Assembly (NCBI GenBank): GCA_023458855.1
Contig: JAEWWQ010000416.1
Span: 1-9,684, forward strand
Length of the DNA: 9,684 bases
Direction of reading: 5' to 3'
Source of the DNA: Bacillota bacterium
GTDB lineage: Bacteria > Bacillota > Clostridia > Lachnospirales > Lachnospiraceae
Part shown: positions 1 to 7,024 of the stretch, piece by piece
How positions within the stretch are numbered: the stretch's first letter is position 1
Layout of the letters: each line of letters opens with the position of its first letter
Position numbers and translations under genes: made by a program
The notes under the pieces: model-generated
Seen by the model: the letters and a program-made list of their open reading frames with translations, nothing else
Databases searched by the model: none
What the model was told of the DNA's origin: nothing

Positions 1-1
1 A

Positions 2-358
2 ACAGAAAAAGAAAAATCAGCAATGTTTCAGGTAGGGGCAAAAAGTGTCATAGAAAAGATGCTTCCTGTTGTAGATAATTTTGAAAGAGGGTTACAAAGC
101 ATTCCGGAAGAAGAAAAGGGAACCGCATTTGCAGAAGGAATGTCTATGGTATATAAACAGTTGATGGACGGATTGAAAGAATTAGGTGTCGAATCAATTG
201 AGGCAATAGGGACTGAATTCAATCCTGAATTGCATAATGCAGTAATGCAGGTTGAAAGCGAAGAATACGAATCCGGTATTGTAGCACAGGAATTACAAAA
301 AGGCTATAGGTATAAAGAAAGTGTGGTAAGACACAGCATGGTAGCCGTAGTACAGTAA
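2..358 (+). CDS. grpE: GrpE nucleotide exchange factor of DnaK (5' truncated)
   Basis: This is the 3' part of grpE, 118 residues; the reading frame is open to the left window edge, so the start lies outside. GrpE is the cytoplasmic co-chaperone that opens the DnaK nucleotide site to release ADP. The visible part begins at the end of the long helix (TEKEKSAMFQVGAK), continues through the typical segment VIEKMLPVVDNFERGL, and ends in the C-terminal beta-wing domain, where EFNPELHNAVMQVE and the closing YRYKESVVRHSMVAVV are family hallmarks. The ATG at 23 is internal, because the conserved helix continues in frame before it. The gene ends 34 bases before dnaK and is clearly in the same operon. 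An upstream hrcA and a CIRCE operator would be expected but are not in the window. Confidence 0.96.
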   Translation, partial: TEKEKSAMFQVGAKSVIEKMLPVVDNFERGLQSIPEEEKGTAFAEGMSMVYKQLMDGLKELGVESIEAIGTEFNPELHNAVMQVESEEYESGIVAQELQKGYRYKESVVRHSMVAVVQ

Positions 359-379
359 AAATTAATCATTATTAAATTT

Positions 380-384
380 GGAGG
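380..384 (+). promoter_or_regulatory. dnaK ribosome binding site
   Basis: GGAGG lies 8 bases before the ATG at 393. It decides the dnaK start: an in-frame TTG at 378 overlaps this Shine-Dalgarno sequence and would add five residues (MEEKN) that are not part of the conserved DnaK N-terminus MSKIIGIDLGTTNS. Confidence 0.9.
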
Positions 385-392
385 AAAAAAAT

Positions 393-2258
393 ATGAGTAA
401 AATTATCGGTATTGATTTAGGAACAACAAACAGTTGTGTGGCTGTTATGGAAGGTGGAAAACCTACTGTTATAGCAAATACAGAAGGAGCAAGAACTACA
501 CCTTCTGTTGTCGCATTTACAAAAACAGGTGAAAGACTTGTTGGTGAACCGGCAAAACGTCAGGCAGTAACAAATTCAGAGAAAACAATCTCATCTATTA
601 AGAGAGATATGGGTACGGACCGTGGCAGAACAATTGATGATAAGAAATATTCACCACAGCAGATTTCGGCCATGATACTCCAGAAATTAAAAGCAGATGC
701 AGAGAATTATTTAGGTGAAAAAGTAACAGAAGCTGTTATTACAGTACCAGCTTATTTCAATGATGCACAAAGACAGGCAACAAAAGATGCCGGTAAGATT
801 GCGGGACTTGATGTAAAGCGTATCATCAACGAGCCTACAGCAGCAGCTTTGGCATATGGACTTGATAATGAAAAAGAACAGAAAATCATGGTGTATGACC
901 TTGGCGGCGGTACCTTTGATGTATCTATTATTGAAATCGGTGATGGTGTTATTGAAGTTCTTGCAACAAGCGGTGATAACAGACTTGGTGGAGACGACTT
1001 TGACCAGAAGATTACAGACTATATGCTGGCAGAATTTAAGAAAAATGAAGGCGTTGACTTATCAGGAGATAAAATGGCGCTTCAAAGATTAAAAGAAGCA
1101 GCAGAAAAAGCAAAAAAAGAATTATCAGCAGCAACAACTACAAATATTAATTTACCATTTATTACAGCTACTGCAGAAGGTCCAAAACACTTTGATATGA
1201 ACCTTACAAGGGCAAAATTCGATGAATTAACACATGATTTGGTAGAAAGAACAACAGTACCGGTTCAAAATGCATTAAAAGATGCAGGAATCACTGCAAG
1301 TGAACTTGGAAAGGTATTACTGGTTGGTGGTTCAACACGTATGCCGGCTGTTCAGGATAAAGTAAAACAATTAACAGGTCATGAACCAAGCAAGACTTTA
1401 AATCCGGATGAATGTGTTGCGATCGGCGCTTCAATTCAGGGCGGAAAATTAGCTGGAGATGCAGGTGCAGGCGAAATCTTACTTCTTGATGTTACTCCAT
1501 TATCACTGTCAATTGAAACTATGGGTGGCGTCGCTACAAGATTGATTGAGAGAAATACGACAATTCCTACCAAAAAGAGCCAGATATTCTCTACAGCAGC
1601 TGATAATCAGACAGCAGTAGATATCAATGTGGTACAGGGAGAGAGACAATTTGCCAAGGATAACAAGTCACTTGGACAATTCAGATTGGATGGTATCCCA
1701 CCAGCAAGACGTGGTGTTCCTCAGATTGAAGTTACATTTGATATTGATGCCAACGGTATTGTAAACGTAACGGCAAAGGATATGGGAACAGGTAAAGAAC
1801 AACATATTACAATTACAGCAGGTTCTAATATGTCGGATGAAGATATCGATAAAGCAGTAAGAGAAGCAGCTGAATTTGAGGCACAGGATAAGAAACGTAA
1901 GGAAGCGATTGATGCAAGAAATGAAGCAGATTCTTTTGTATTCCAGACAGAAAAGGCTTTGACAGAAGCAGGTGACAAGATTGATGCTAATGATAAGGCA
2001 GCTGTGGAAGCAGATCTTCAGGCATTGAAAGATATTCTGGAAAAAACAAAAGATGTTGAAATGTCAGAAGACCAGGTAGCTGAAATGAAAGCGGCTCAGG
2101 AAAAATTAATGACAGGTGCACAGAGCTTATTCTCAAAAATGTATGAACAGGCAGGCGGAGCACAAGGAGCGGGCCCTGATATGAGCGCAGCAGGAGCAGG
2201 ACCTGATATGAGCGGAGCCGCTGATGATGTAGTCGATGGAGACTATAGAGAAGTATAG
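393..2258 (+). CDS. dnaK: Molecular chaperone DnaK (Hsp70)
   Basis: Complete 621-residue cytoplasmic Hsp70, which binds and releases unfolded polypeptides in an ATP-driven cycle with DnaJ and GrpE. The ATPase domain (about residues 1-360) shows phosphate-1 IGIDLGTTNSCVAV (5-18), DLGGGTFDVS (169-178) and the adenosine motif VGGSTRMPAV (311-320). The interdomain linker and start of the substrate domain are EILLLDVTPLSLSIET (361-376), where the frequent Gly of the LSLGIET form is Ser 373. The beta-sandwich and helical lid follow, and the tail ends DDVVDGDYREV. The segment around residues 70-92 (IKRDMGT to SPQQISA) is short, lacking the roughly 24-residue insertion of proteobacterial DnaK, as in Gram-positive bacteria. 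The ATG at 393 is chosen for its Shine-Dalgarno site and conserved N-terminus. The tail carries a duplicated Gly/Ala-rich 9-residue unit. Confidence 0.98.
   Translation: MSKIIGIDLGTTNSCVAVMEGGKPTVIANTEGARTTPSVVAFTKTGERLVGEPAKRQAVTNSEKTISSIKRDMGTDRGRTIDDKKYSPQQISAMILQKLKADAENYLGEKVTEAVITVPAYFNDAQRQATKDAGKIAGLDVKRIINEPTAAALAYGLDNEKEQKIMVYDLGGGTFDVSIIEIGDGVIEVLATSGDNRLGGDDFDQKITDYMLAEFKKNEGVDLSGDKMALQRLKEAAEKAKKELSAATTTNINLPFITATAEGPKHFDMNLTRAKFDELTHDLVERTTVPVQNALKDAGITASELGKVLLVGGSTRMPAVQDKVKQLTGHEPSKTLNPDECVAIGASIQGGKLAGDAGAGEILLLDVTPLSLSIETMGGVATRLIERNTTIPTKKSQIFSTAADNQTAVDINVVQGERQFAKDNKSLGQFRLDGIPPARRGVPQIEVTFDIDANGIVNVTAKDMGTGKEQHITITAGSNMSDEDIDKAVREAAEFEAQDKKRKEAIDARNEADSFVFQTEKALTEAGDKIDANDKAAVEADLQALKDILEKTKDVEMSEDQVAEMKAAQEKLMTGAQSLFSKMYEQAGGAQGAGPDMSAAGAGPDMSGAADDVVDGDYREV
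2166..2219 (+). repeat. 27-bp tandem duplication in the dnaK tail
   Basis: Two adjacent in-frame 27-base units, 2166-2192 and 2193-2219, match at 23 of 27 positions by eye. They encode GAGPDMSAA and GAGPDMSGA. The repeat is in the disordered, Gly/Ala-rich linker before the acidic DnaK C-terminus, a part that varies in length among DnaK proteins, so it probably arose by slippage or a small tandem duplication without affecting folding. Confidence 0.85.
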
Positions 2259-2354
2259 AACAACTTCTCAAGAAGTATAAAAAAGAATTACTTTTCGGGG
2301 AAAGGGGCATGTAGGTATTCATGGTCCCTATCACCGATTTGAAAGGAATAAGAA
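2259..2354 (+). other. dnaK-dnaJ spacer with competing hairpins
   Basis: This 96-base spacer is the longest gap within the chaperone operon and contains several short inverted repeats. GAGAAGT (2248-2254, crossing the dnaK stop) pairs with ACTTCTC (2263-2269). The same ACTTCTC can instead pair with AGAAGT (2271-2276), so the two folds exclude each other. A third stem is CTTTTC (2291-2296) with GAAAGG (2300-2305, one G-T pair). A fourth, imperfect one is GGGGCATG (2304-2311) with CATGGTCCC (2320-2328), which overlaps the third. No T-run follows any stem, so these are not convincing terminators. They may be mRNA processing or stability elements that adjust the DnaJ to DnaK ratio; that role is inference. 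The dnaJ Shine-Dalgarno AAGGA is at 2343-2347. Confidence 0.4.
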
Positions 2355-3527
2355 ATGGCAGAACAAAAACGAGATTATTATGAGGTTCTCGGCGTTGATA
2401 AAAATGCTGATGAAGCTGCAATAAAAAAAGCATATAGAGTACTTGCCAAAAAATATCATCCTGATATGAATCCTGGAAACAAAGAGGCAGAGGTGAAATT
2501 CAAGGAAGCTTCGGAAGCATATGCTATTTTGAGTGATCCTGAGAAGAAACGTCAGTATGATCAGTTTGGTCATGCTGCATTTGAAAATGGTGGAGCCGGC
2601 GGTTACGGTGGTGGATTTGATTTCAGCGGCGCTGACTTTGGCGATATTTTTGGCGATATTTTTGGTGACTTTTTTGGTGGCAGCAGTAGAGGTTCCAGAC
2701 GACCGAACAATGGTCCGTCTAAAGGGCCTAATATTAGGACCAGTGTTAGAATTACATTTGAGGAAGCTGTATTCGGCGTAGAAAAAGAGATAGAACTGAC
2801 ATTGAAGGACGCATGCAATACTTGTCATGGAACTGGGGCAAAGCCGGGAACCAGTCCTGAAACATGTCAAAAGTGCGGCGGTAAAGGTCAGGTTGTGTTT
2901 ACACAACAATCTTTCTTTGGTACAGTTCGTAATGTACAGACCTGTCCTGACTGCGGGGGCAGCGGTAAGGTAGTGAAGGAAAAGTGTCCGCATTGCCATG
3001 GCAGCGGATATATTGCCACCAGAAAGAAAATTCAGGTATCAATCCCGGCAGGTATTGATAATGGTCAGAGCGTAAGAATAAGAGATAAAGGCGAGCCGGG
3101 ATTGAATGGAGGTCCAAGAGGGGATCTGCTGGTAGAGGTTATCGTGCAGCGGCACCCGATTTTCCAGCGTCAGGAATATAATATCTTTTCTACTGTTCCG
3201 GTTTCCTTCCCGGTTGCAGCGATTGGCGGCGAGATCGTTATTGATACTGTAGACGGAAAGGTAATATATGAAGTAAAACCTGGTACACAGACAGATACAA
3301 AGATTCGTTTAAAGGGAAAAGGTGTTCCGTCTCTGCGTAATAAAGAAATGCGCGGGGATCATTATGTGACTTTGGTAGTTCAGGTGCCGGATAAGCTTTC
3401 ACATGAAGCAAAGGAACTTTTGAAACAGTTCGATGCAGTGACAGGAGACAGTCTCAATGCTGCCCAGAGTGCAGAGTCTGAAAAAGAGACAAACGAAAAA
3501 AAGAAAAAAGGATTTTGGAAAAATTAA
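2355..3527 (+). CDS. dnaJ: Chaperone DnaJ (Hsp40, type I)
   Basis: Complete 390-residue Hsp40 co-chaperone that delivers clients to DnaK and stimulates its ATPase. All type I parts are present in order: a J domain (about 6-72) with the essential HPD at 35-37; a Gly/Phe-rich linker (about 77-113) with GGYGGGFDF and repeated GD(I/F)FG; four CxxCxGxG zinc-binding motifs at 154-161, 171-178, 197-204 and 211-218; and a C-terminal substrate-binding region (about 225-350). The tail is strongly charged (ESEKETNEKKKK) and ends GFWKN. The ATG at 2355 has AAGGA 7 bases upstream and gives the usual N-terminus KRDYYEVLGV. It is the last gene of the chaperone operon, and its stop codon touches the terminator palindrome. 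Confidence 0.98.
   Translation: MAEQKRDYYEVLGVDKNADEAAIKKAYRVLAKKYHPDMNPGNKEAEVKFKEASEAYAILSDPEKKRQYDQFGHAAFENGGAGGYGGGFDFSGADFGDIFGDIFGDFFGGSSRGSRRPNNGPSKGPNIRTSVRITFEEAVFGVEKEIELTLKDACNTCHGTGAKPGTSPETCQKCGGKGQVVFTQQSFFGTVRNVQTCPDCGGSGKVVKEKCPHCHGSGYIATRKKIQVSIPAGIDNGQSVRIRDKGEPGLNGGPRGDLLVEVIVQRHPIFQRQEYNIFSTVPVSFPVAAIGGEIVIDTVDGKVIYEVKPGTQTDTKIRLKGKGVPSLRNKEMRGDHYVTLVVQVPDKLSHEAKELLKQFDAVTGDSLNAAQSAESEKETNEKKKKGFWKN
2640..2675 (+). repeat. 12-bp tandem repeat in the DnaJ Gly/Phe linker
   Basis: Two exact copies of GGCGATATTTTT (2640-2651 and 2652-2663) are followed by a diverged third, GGTGACTTTTTT (2664-2675). In the dnaJ frame they encode the repeated GDIF-GDIF-GDFF part of the Gly/Phe region, which helps position the J domain on DnaK. 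Repeats of this type are common in DnaJ linkers. Confidence 0.85.
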
Positions 3528-3602
3528 TTTATATTATTATAGCAAAAAAAGAAATAATGTTGCCTGGCAACATTATTTCTTTTTTTGCTATAATAATATA
3601 AA
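3528..3602. terminator. Long palindromic bidirectional terminator after dnaJ
   Basis: A perfect inverted repeat begins at the base after the dnaJ stop: the left arm 3528-3564 is the reverse complement of the right arm 3566-3602 (37 bases each), with one central T at 3565. In RNA this gives about 36 pairs closed by a 3-base loop. The core AATAATGTTGCC/GGCAACATTATT is flanked by an A-run ending GAAA on the left and TTTCTTTTTTT on the right, the form of an intrinsic terminator that works on either strand. The outer part (TATTATTATAGC and its complement) extends well beyond what termination needs. It separates the chaperone operon from the signalling operon. No gene converges from the other side in this window. 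Confidence 0.93.
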
Positions 3603-3608
3603 AATATG

Positions 3609-3637
3609 TTTCAATTTGACAGATAACTTGTTATAAT
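3609..3637 (+). promoter_or_regulatory. Putative sigma-A promoter of the signalling operon
   Basis: A perfect -10 TATAAT at 3632-3637 is preceded by TG one base upstream (3629-3630), an extended -10. A weak -35 TTTCAA at 3609-3614 lies 17 bases away. Transcription would start near 3644, about 46 bases before the ATG of the kinase gene. An alternative is the perfect -35 TTGACA (3616-3621) with TATATT (3637-3642), but its 15-base spacer is short. The position between the terminator and the first gene of a tightly packed operon supports a promoter here; which pairing is used cannot be settled from sequence. No sigma-D (flagellar) type GCCGATAA -10 element is seen. Confidence 0.65.
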
Positions 3638-3677
3638 ATATTTGATTTTAACGATTTTGAATGATTTTTGCAGAAAT

Positions 3678-3681
3678 GAGG
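3678..3681 (+). promoter_or_regulatory. Ribosome binding site of the PAS kinase gene
   Basis: GAGG lies 8 bases before the ATG at 3690 and selects that start. A longer open frame begins with TTG at 3642, but that codon lies at or before the predicted transcription start and has no Shine-Dalgarno sequence. Confidence 0.8.
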
Positions 3682-3689
3682 TAAAATAT

Positions 3690-5105
3690 ATGCATTTCAG
3701 CTCTGTATTTATAGACATTGCAAACGATGTACTTGGAATAATCGTAACATTTGACAAGAATGGCAAAATAGTCATGCTAAATAGGAGCGCAGAGGAGGAA
3801 CTTGGATATCGGGAAGGTGAAGAAGTCTATGTATGGGATATCTTTCGCCCAATATTTCATAAGCCTACTGATTTGGCAGAATTTATAGAGCAGAACAGGA
3901 ATCATCAAATTGAATCCGTGATATATAGAAAAAATAAAACATGTTTTCCTGTTGAATTGAGATTTGGGCAGGTAAATATTTCAAATGATCTTTACGTCTG
4001 CGCTGTTACCAATATAGTTACAAAAGTAGAATTAACTAAGGAACTTATGCGGGCCGAGCAAGATGCAAAAGAAGCATTAAAAGTAAGAAATGAATTTGTA
4101 GCTAATATAACACATGAATTGCGAACACCTGTAAATGGAATTAAGGGTCATGTGAAATATCTGATGGAACAAGAAAATCGGGAGAGCGAAAGTCTGAGAG
4201 CATTACAGATCATAGACAAATGCTGTGACAATATGTCAGAAATCATTAATAATCTTTTGGATTTTTCTAAAATGAGTGCAGGAAAACTCGAATTAGAAGA
4301 GAAAGAATTTAAATTAAGAGAATGTCTAAGCTATATAATTGACGCAAATATTAAGATAGCAAATGAAAAAGGAATATCATTGACACTCAGAGTTGCGGAG
4401 AACATACCGGATAATGTAGCTGGTGATGAGCTGCGTCTGACTCAGATATTAAATAATCTGATATCCAACGCAATTAAATTTACTTCTATCGGTTATGTCA
4501 GAGTAGAAGTGGTTCAAATCCTGCATATAGGATATGAAATGGAATTATTTTTTGTGGTTATTGATTCGGGGATTGGGATTGCACCAGAAGATAAAGAGAA
4601 GTTATTTGAGAGTTTTACCCAGGTGGACGGTTCGATTACCCGAAAATATGGCGGAACCGGTCTTGGATTATCTATTTCGAAAAAATTGGTACAGATGATG
4701 CGGGGAAATATCAATTGTGAGAGTGAGCCAGGAAAAGGCAGTACTTTTTCCTTTTCCATATTTTTACATACAAAGGAAAAGGCATTTGAAAAAAATCAAT
4801 TGAAGAAGACAAAACGGATTACCAATGAGTTAGATAATCTCAATGCTATTTACCAATATGGAACACAGGAAAACAAAATAGAGTTGAACGGTAATATGGA
4901 AAAACTAATTATTTGCGTTGAGATGAAGACATGGCAGAGAGCGGAGGAGTTTGCAAAGAATGTAAGAAAATTATTGGAAACTGCTCTAAATCCGGAATTT
5001 AAGAAAAAAGCTTTCAAGCTGGAGATGGCAGTCAGAAAAGAAGAATACGAAAAGAGTACACAACTGTTTAAAGAATTGAAGGAACTGTTAAAATCACAAA
5101 AATGA
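3690..5105 (+). CDS. Soluble PAS-domain sensor histidine kinase
   Basis: A 471-residue kinase with no signal peptide or membrane segment, so it should sense a cytoplasmic cue. An N-terminal PAS domain (about 5-112, with GIIVTFDKNGKIVMLNRSA) is followed by a short helical linker. The dimerisation/phosphoacceptor domain (about 133-200) has H-box FVANITHELRTPVNG with His 142. The ATPase domain has N-box QILNNLISNAIKFT (252-265), G1 DSGIGI (292-297), F-box LFESFTQVDGS and G2 GGTGLGLSI (321-329), so all catalytic motifs are intact. After the ATPase domain comes an extra region of about 110 residues: a charged linker (about 362-400) and a helical part (about 402-470) without any histidine. It is the first gene of the signalling operon, 20 bases before the REC-HD-GYP gene, which is its most likely partner. 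Its specific signal is not recognisable. Confidence 0.93.
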   Translation: MHFSSVFIDIANDVLGIIVTFDKNGKIVMLNRSAEEELGYREGEEVYVWDIFRPIFHKPTDLAEFIEQNRNHQIESVIYRKNKTCFPVELRFGQVNISNDLYVCAVTNIVTKVELTKELMRAEQDAKEALKVRNEFVANITHELRTPVNGIKGHVKYLMEQENRESESLRALQIIDKCCDNMSEIINNLLDFSKMSAGKLELEEKEFKLRECLSYIIDANIKIANEKGISLTLRVAENIPDNVAGDELRLTQILNNLISNAIKFTSIGYVRVEVVQILHIGYEMELFFVVIDSGIGIAPEDKEKLFESFTQVDGSITRKYGGTGLGLSISKKLVQMMRGNINCESEPGKGSTFSFSIFLHTKEKAFEKNQLKKTKRITNELDNLNAIYQYGTQENKIELNGNMEKLIICVEMKTWQRAEEFAKNVRKLLETALNPEFKKKAFKLEMAVRKEEYEKSTQLFKELKELLKSQK

Positions 5106-5112
5106 AAATAGG

Positions 5113-5119
5113 AAAGGAG
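5113..5119 (+). promoter_or_regulatory. Ribosome binding site of the REC-HD-GYP gene
   Basis: AAAGGAG ends 6 bases before the ATG at 5126. This favours 5126 over the in-frame ATG at 5102, which overlaps the kinase stop codon as ATGA and has no good Shine-Dalgarno site; the eight extra residues would precede the receiver domain without matching it. Confidence 0.85.
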
Positions 5120-5125
5120 CAAATA

Positions 5126-6211
5126 ATGGATTATTCAAATGGTACGCCCCCTCGTATTTTAATTGTTGATGATATGGAAGCCAATACAGCTGTGTTAGAA
5201 GCGATGATAGAGACTCTGGGCTATAAGGCCCGTTCGGCATATAGTGTCAGACAGGCACTGGAAATAATGGACAAAGAGCTCCCGCAGGTGATTTTATCGG
5301 ATATTTCCATGCCGGATCTCGATGGCTATCAATTTTGTAAGATATTAAAAAAAGATATCCGGACACGTGAAATTCCACTTATATTTATTTCTGTAATCAG
5401 TTCAACGGAAGAAAAAATAAAAGGACTTCGTCTCGGAGCAGTAGATTTTATTACAAAACCCTTTGCGCTGGAGGAAGTAACAGTCCGCATCAATACCTGT
5501 TTAAAACTTTATACAATGCAAAAAGAAATGGAAAATTACAATTATCGTCTAAATGCAATTATAAATGAACAGAGTAAAAAAATTGAAGAGGGTCAGAAAA
5601 ATATTCTTTTTGCAATAGCCGCTATGAGCGAAAGAAAAGAAATGCAGGAATCGGGAAATCATCTGCAAACAGTATCTTTAAATGCACATTTACTGGCGCA
5701 AAGCTTAGCGTTCAGCCCTAAGTTCGAAGGAAAGATAACAAATTTATTCGTGGACACTATCGGAATAGCAGCGCTGCTTCATGATATCGGTAAGATCACC
5801 ATGCCGGATCGTTTCCACTCTGATAAGAATCTGCTGAAGGAAGAAGAATTGGAACAACTGAAGGAACATCCGGAGAGAGGCGCAAAATTGCTGGAGGAGA
5901 TACGGAAATATTGTGGAATTAATGAATTTCTCACTATGGCAATAGAGATTGCAAGATATCACCATGAATGTTGGGATGGCAGTGGTTATCCCTATGGCAT
6001 TCAGGGAGAAAAAATTCCGTTGGCGGCCAGAATTGTCAAAATAGTCTGCAGTTATGACGAACTGACCTGTAACGAGATTTATAGGAAAGCGTTAAGTCCG
6101 AAGGAAGCGTTGCAAATGATGCTATTGGAAAAAGGAAAGAAATTTGATCCGCAGATTATGGATGTTTTTGAAAAAGTGGTAAAACAATTTGTATCTGCAG
6201 AGGTAAGATAG
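5126..6211 (+). CDS. Response regulator with diverged HD-GYP output domain
   Basis: A 361-residue cytoplasmic regulator. The receiver domain (about 9-125) has acidic pocket D15-D16, phosphoacceptor D59 (LSDISMPDLDGYQF), S89 at the switch Thr/Ser position and K111 (ITKPFA). A helical linker (about 128-165) leads to an HD-GYP domain (about 165-355), the family that hydrolyses c-di-GMP. Metal-site residues visible are E175 and H179 (ESGNH), H219-D220 (LLHDIGKI), H248 (EHPERG) and H279-H280 (HHECWDGSGYP). The usual Asp of the AD-x-Y/F-D-A-L-T motif is Cys 308 (IVCSYDELT), and the usual D-R-P-Y-R is N-E-I-Y-R (316-320). Catalysis is therefore uncertain: it may be a weak or altered phosphodiesterase, or a c-di-GMP or protein-binding output. 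It is probably phosphorylated by the upstream kinase, CheA or both. Its stop is directly followed by the cheR start. Confidence 0.92.
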   Translation: MDYSNGTPPRILIVDDMEANTAVLEAMIETLGYKARSAYSVRQALEIMDKELPQVILSDISMPDLDGYQFCKILKKDIRTREIPLIFISVISSTEEKIKGLRLGAVDFITKPFALEEVTVRINTCLKLYTMQKEMENYNYRLNAIINEQSKKIEEGQKNILFAIAAMSERKEMQESGNHLQTVSLNAHLLAQSLAFSPKFEGKITNLFVDTIGIAALLHDIGKITMPDRFHSDKNLLKEEELEQLKEHPERGAKLLEEIRKYCGINEFLTMAIEIARYHHECWDGSGYPYGIQGEKIPLAARIVKIVCSYDELTCNEIYRKALSPKEALQMMLLEKGKKFDPQIMDVFEKVVKQFVSAEVR

Positions 6212-7015
6212 ATGATAACAGATGAAGAATTTAGAAGAATTGTAACCTTTGTAAAGCGGAGAACGGGAATAGAATTACAGCAAAAAAAAGTTCTTATTAT
6301 CGGAAGAATGGAAAATTATCTGATCAAGAACGGGTATGCAAACTACAACGAATATATGAACGTAGTTGAAAAAGATATAACAGGAAAGGAAATAGAAAAT
6401 CTTGTTAATATACTGACTACAAATCATACTTACTTTATGCGTGAATTTGAACATATGGATTTTTTGAAAAACCGGGTACTTCCGGAACTAAAGAAGACCA
6501 AAGCGGAAAGCAGAGATCTTAGGATCTGGTCGGCGGCATCTTCTACCGGGGAAGAACCCTATACCATTGCTATGATACTGAATGACTTTTTTGGTCTGGA
6601 TTATCTCAATTGGGATACTACAATTCTGGCAACAGATATCTCGACCCAGGTCCTGCAGTATGCAGCGAAGGGACAATATCTGAAAGAACAGATAGAGCCG
6701 CTTCCGGATACCTGGAAAAAAAGATATTTCAGAGTGATTGCAGGTGATAAATTTGAAGTGAAGCCAGAACTGAAAAAGGCGGTTCTGTTCAGGCAGTTCA
6801 ATCTGATGAATCCGTTGCCTTTTAAAAGAAAACTGCATGTCGTATTTATGAGGAATGTAATGATTTATTTCGAAAGAGAGACAAAACGGGAACTGATTCA
6901 GCGGATATATGATTTTATGGAGCCGGGTGGATATCTTTTTATTGGAACGACAGAATCCATAGATAAGGACTGTGCGGATTTCCAATATATTTGTCCATCT
7001 GTTTATAAAAAATAA
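6212..7015 (+). CDS. cheR: Chemoreceptor glutamate methyltransferase CheR
   Basis: A 267-residue SAM-dependent enzyme that methylates glutamates on chemoreceptor cytoplasmic domains, opposing CheB in adaptation. The N-terminal helical domain (about 1-65) precedes the catalytic domain, which has LTTNHTYFMRE (68-78), the SAM-binding loop WSAASSTGEEPYTIAM (106-121), ATDIS with acidic D142, and the late motif FMRNVMIYF (212-220) followed by EPGGYLFIGTTESI. Length is usual for CheR, and no C-terminal TPR extension is present. The ATG at 6212 directly follows the stop of the previous gene (zero gap) and has AGAGG at 6199-6203 inside that gene, so the two are probably translationally coupled. Presence of CheR implies a methylated receptor somewhere in the genome; none lies in this window. 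Confidence 0.96.
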   Translation: MITDEEFRRIVTFVKRRTGIELQQKKVLIIGRMENYLIKNGYANYNEYMNVVEKDITGKEIENLVNILTTNHTYFMREFEHMDFLKNRVLPELKKTKAESRDLRIWSAASSTGEEPYTIAMILNDFFGLDYLNWDTTILATDISTQVLQYAAKGQYLKEQIEPLPDTWKKRYFRVIAGDKFEVKPELKKAVLFRQFNLMNPLPFKRKLHVVFMRNVMIYFERETKRELIQRIYDFMEPGGYLFIGTTESIDKDCADFQYICPSVYKK

Positions 7016-7024
7016 AGGAAAGGC

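Noticed and set aside
2331..2999. 222-codon open frame on the minus strand opposite dnaJ
   Set aside because: It lies opposite the strongly conserved J domain and zinc region, its translation shows no recognisable domain and is cysteine/serine-rich as expected of a complement frame. It is a shadow of dnaJ.
3589..3594. TATAAT inside the right arm of the palindrome as a promoter
   Set aside because: No -35-like sequence lies 16-18 bases upstream (GGCAAC region), and the motif is part of the symmetric arm.
3616..3637. Perfect TTGACA (3616-3621) and perfect TATAAT (3632-3637) as one promoter
   Set aside because: The spacer is only 10 bases, far below the 16-18 that sigma-A polymerase needs, so the two boxes cannot act together. 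TATAAT is better paired with TTTCAA at 3609-3614 or used as an extended -10.
6488..6985. 165-codon open frame on the minus strand opposite cheR
   Set aside because: It overlaps the CheR catalytic domain with intact motifs on the + strand and has no domain pattern of its own.
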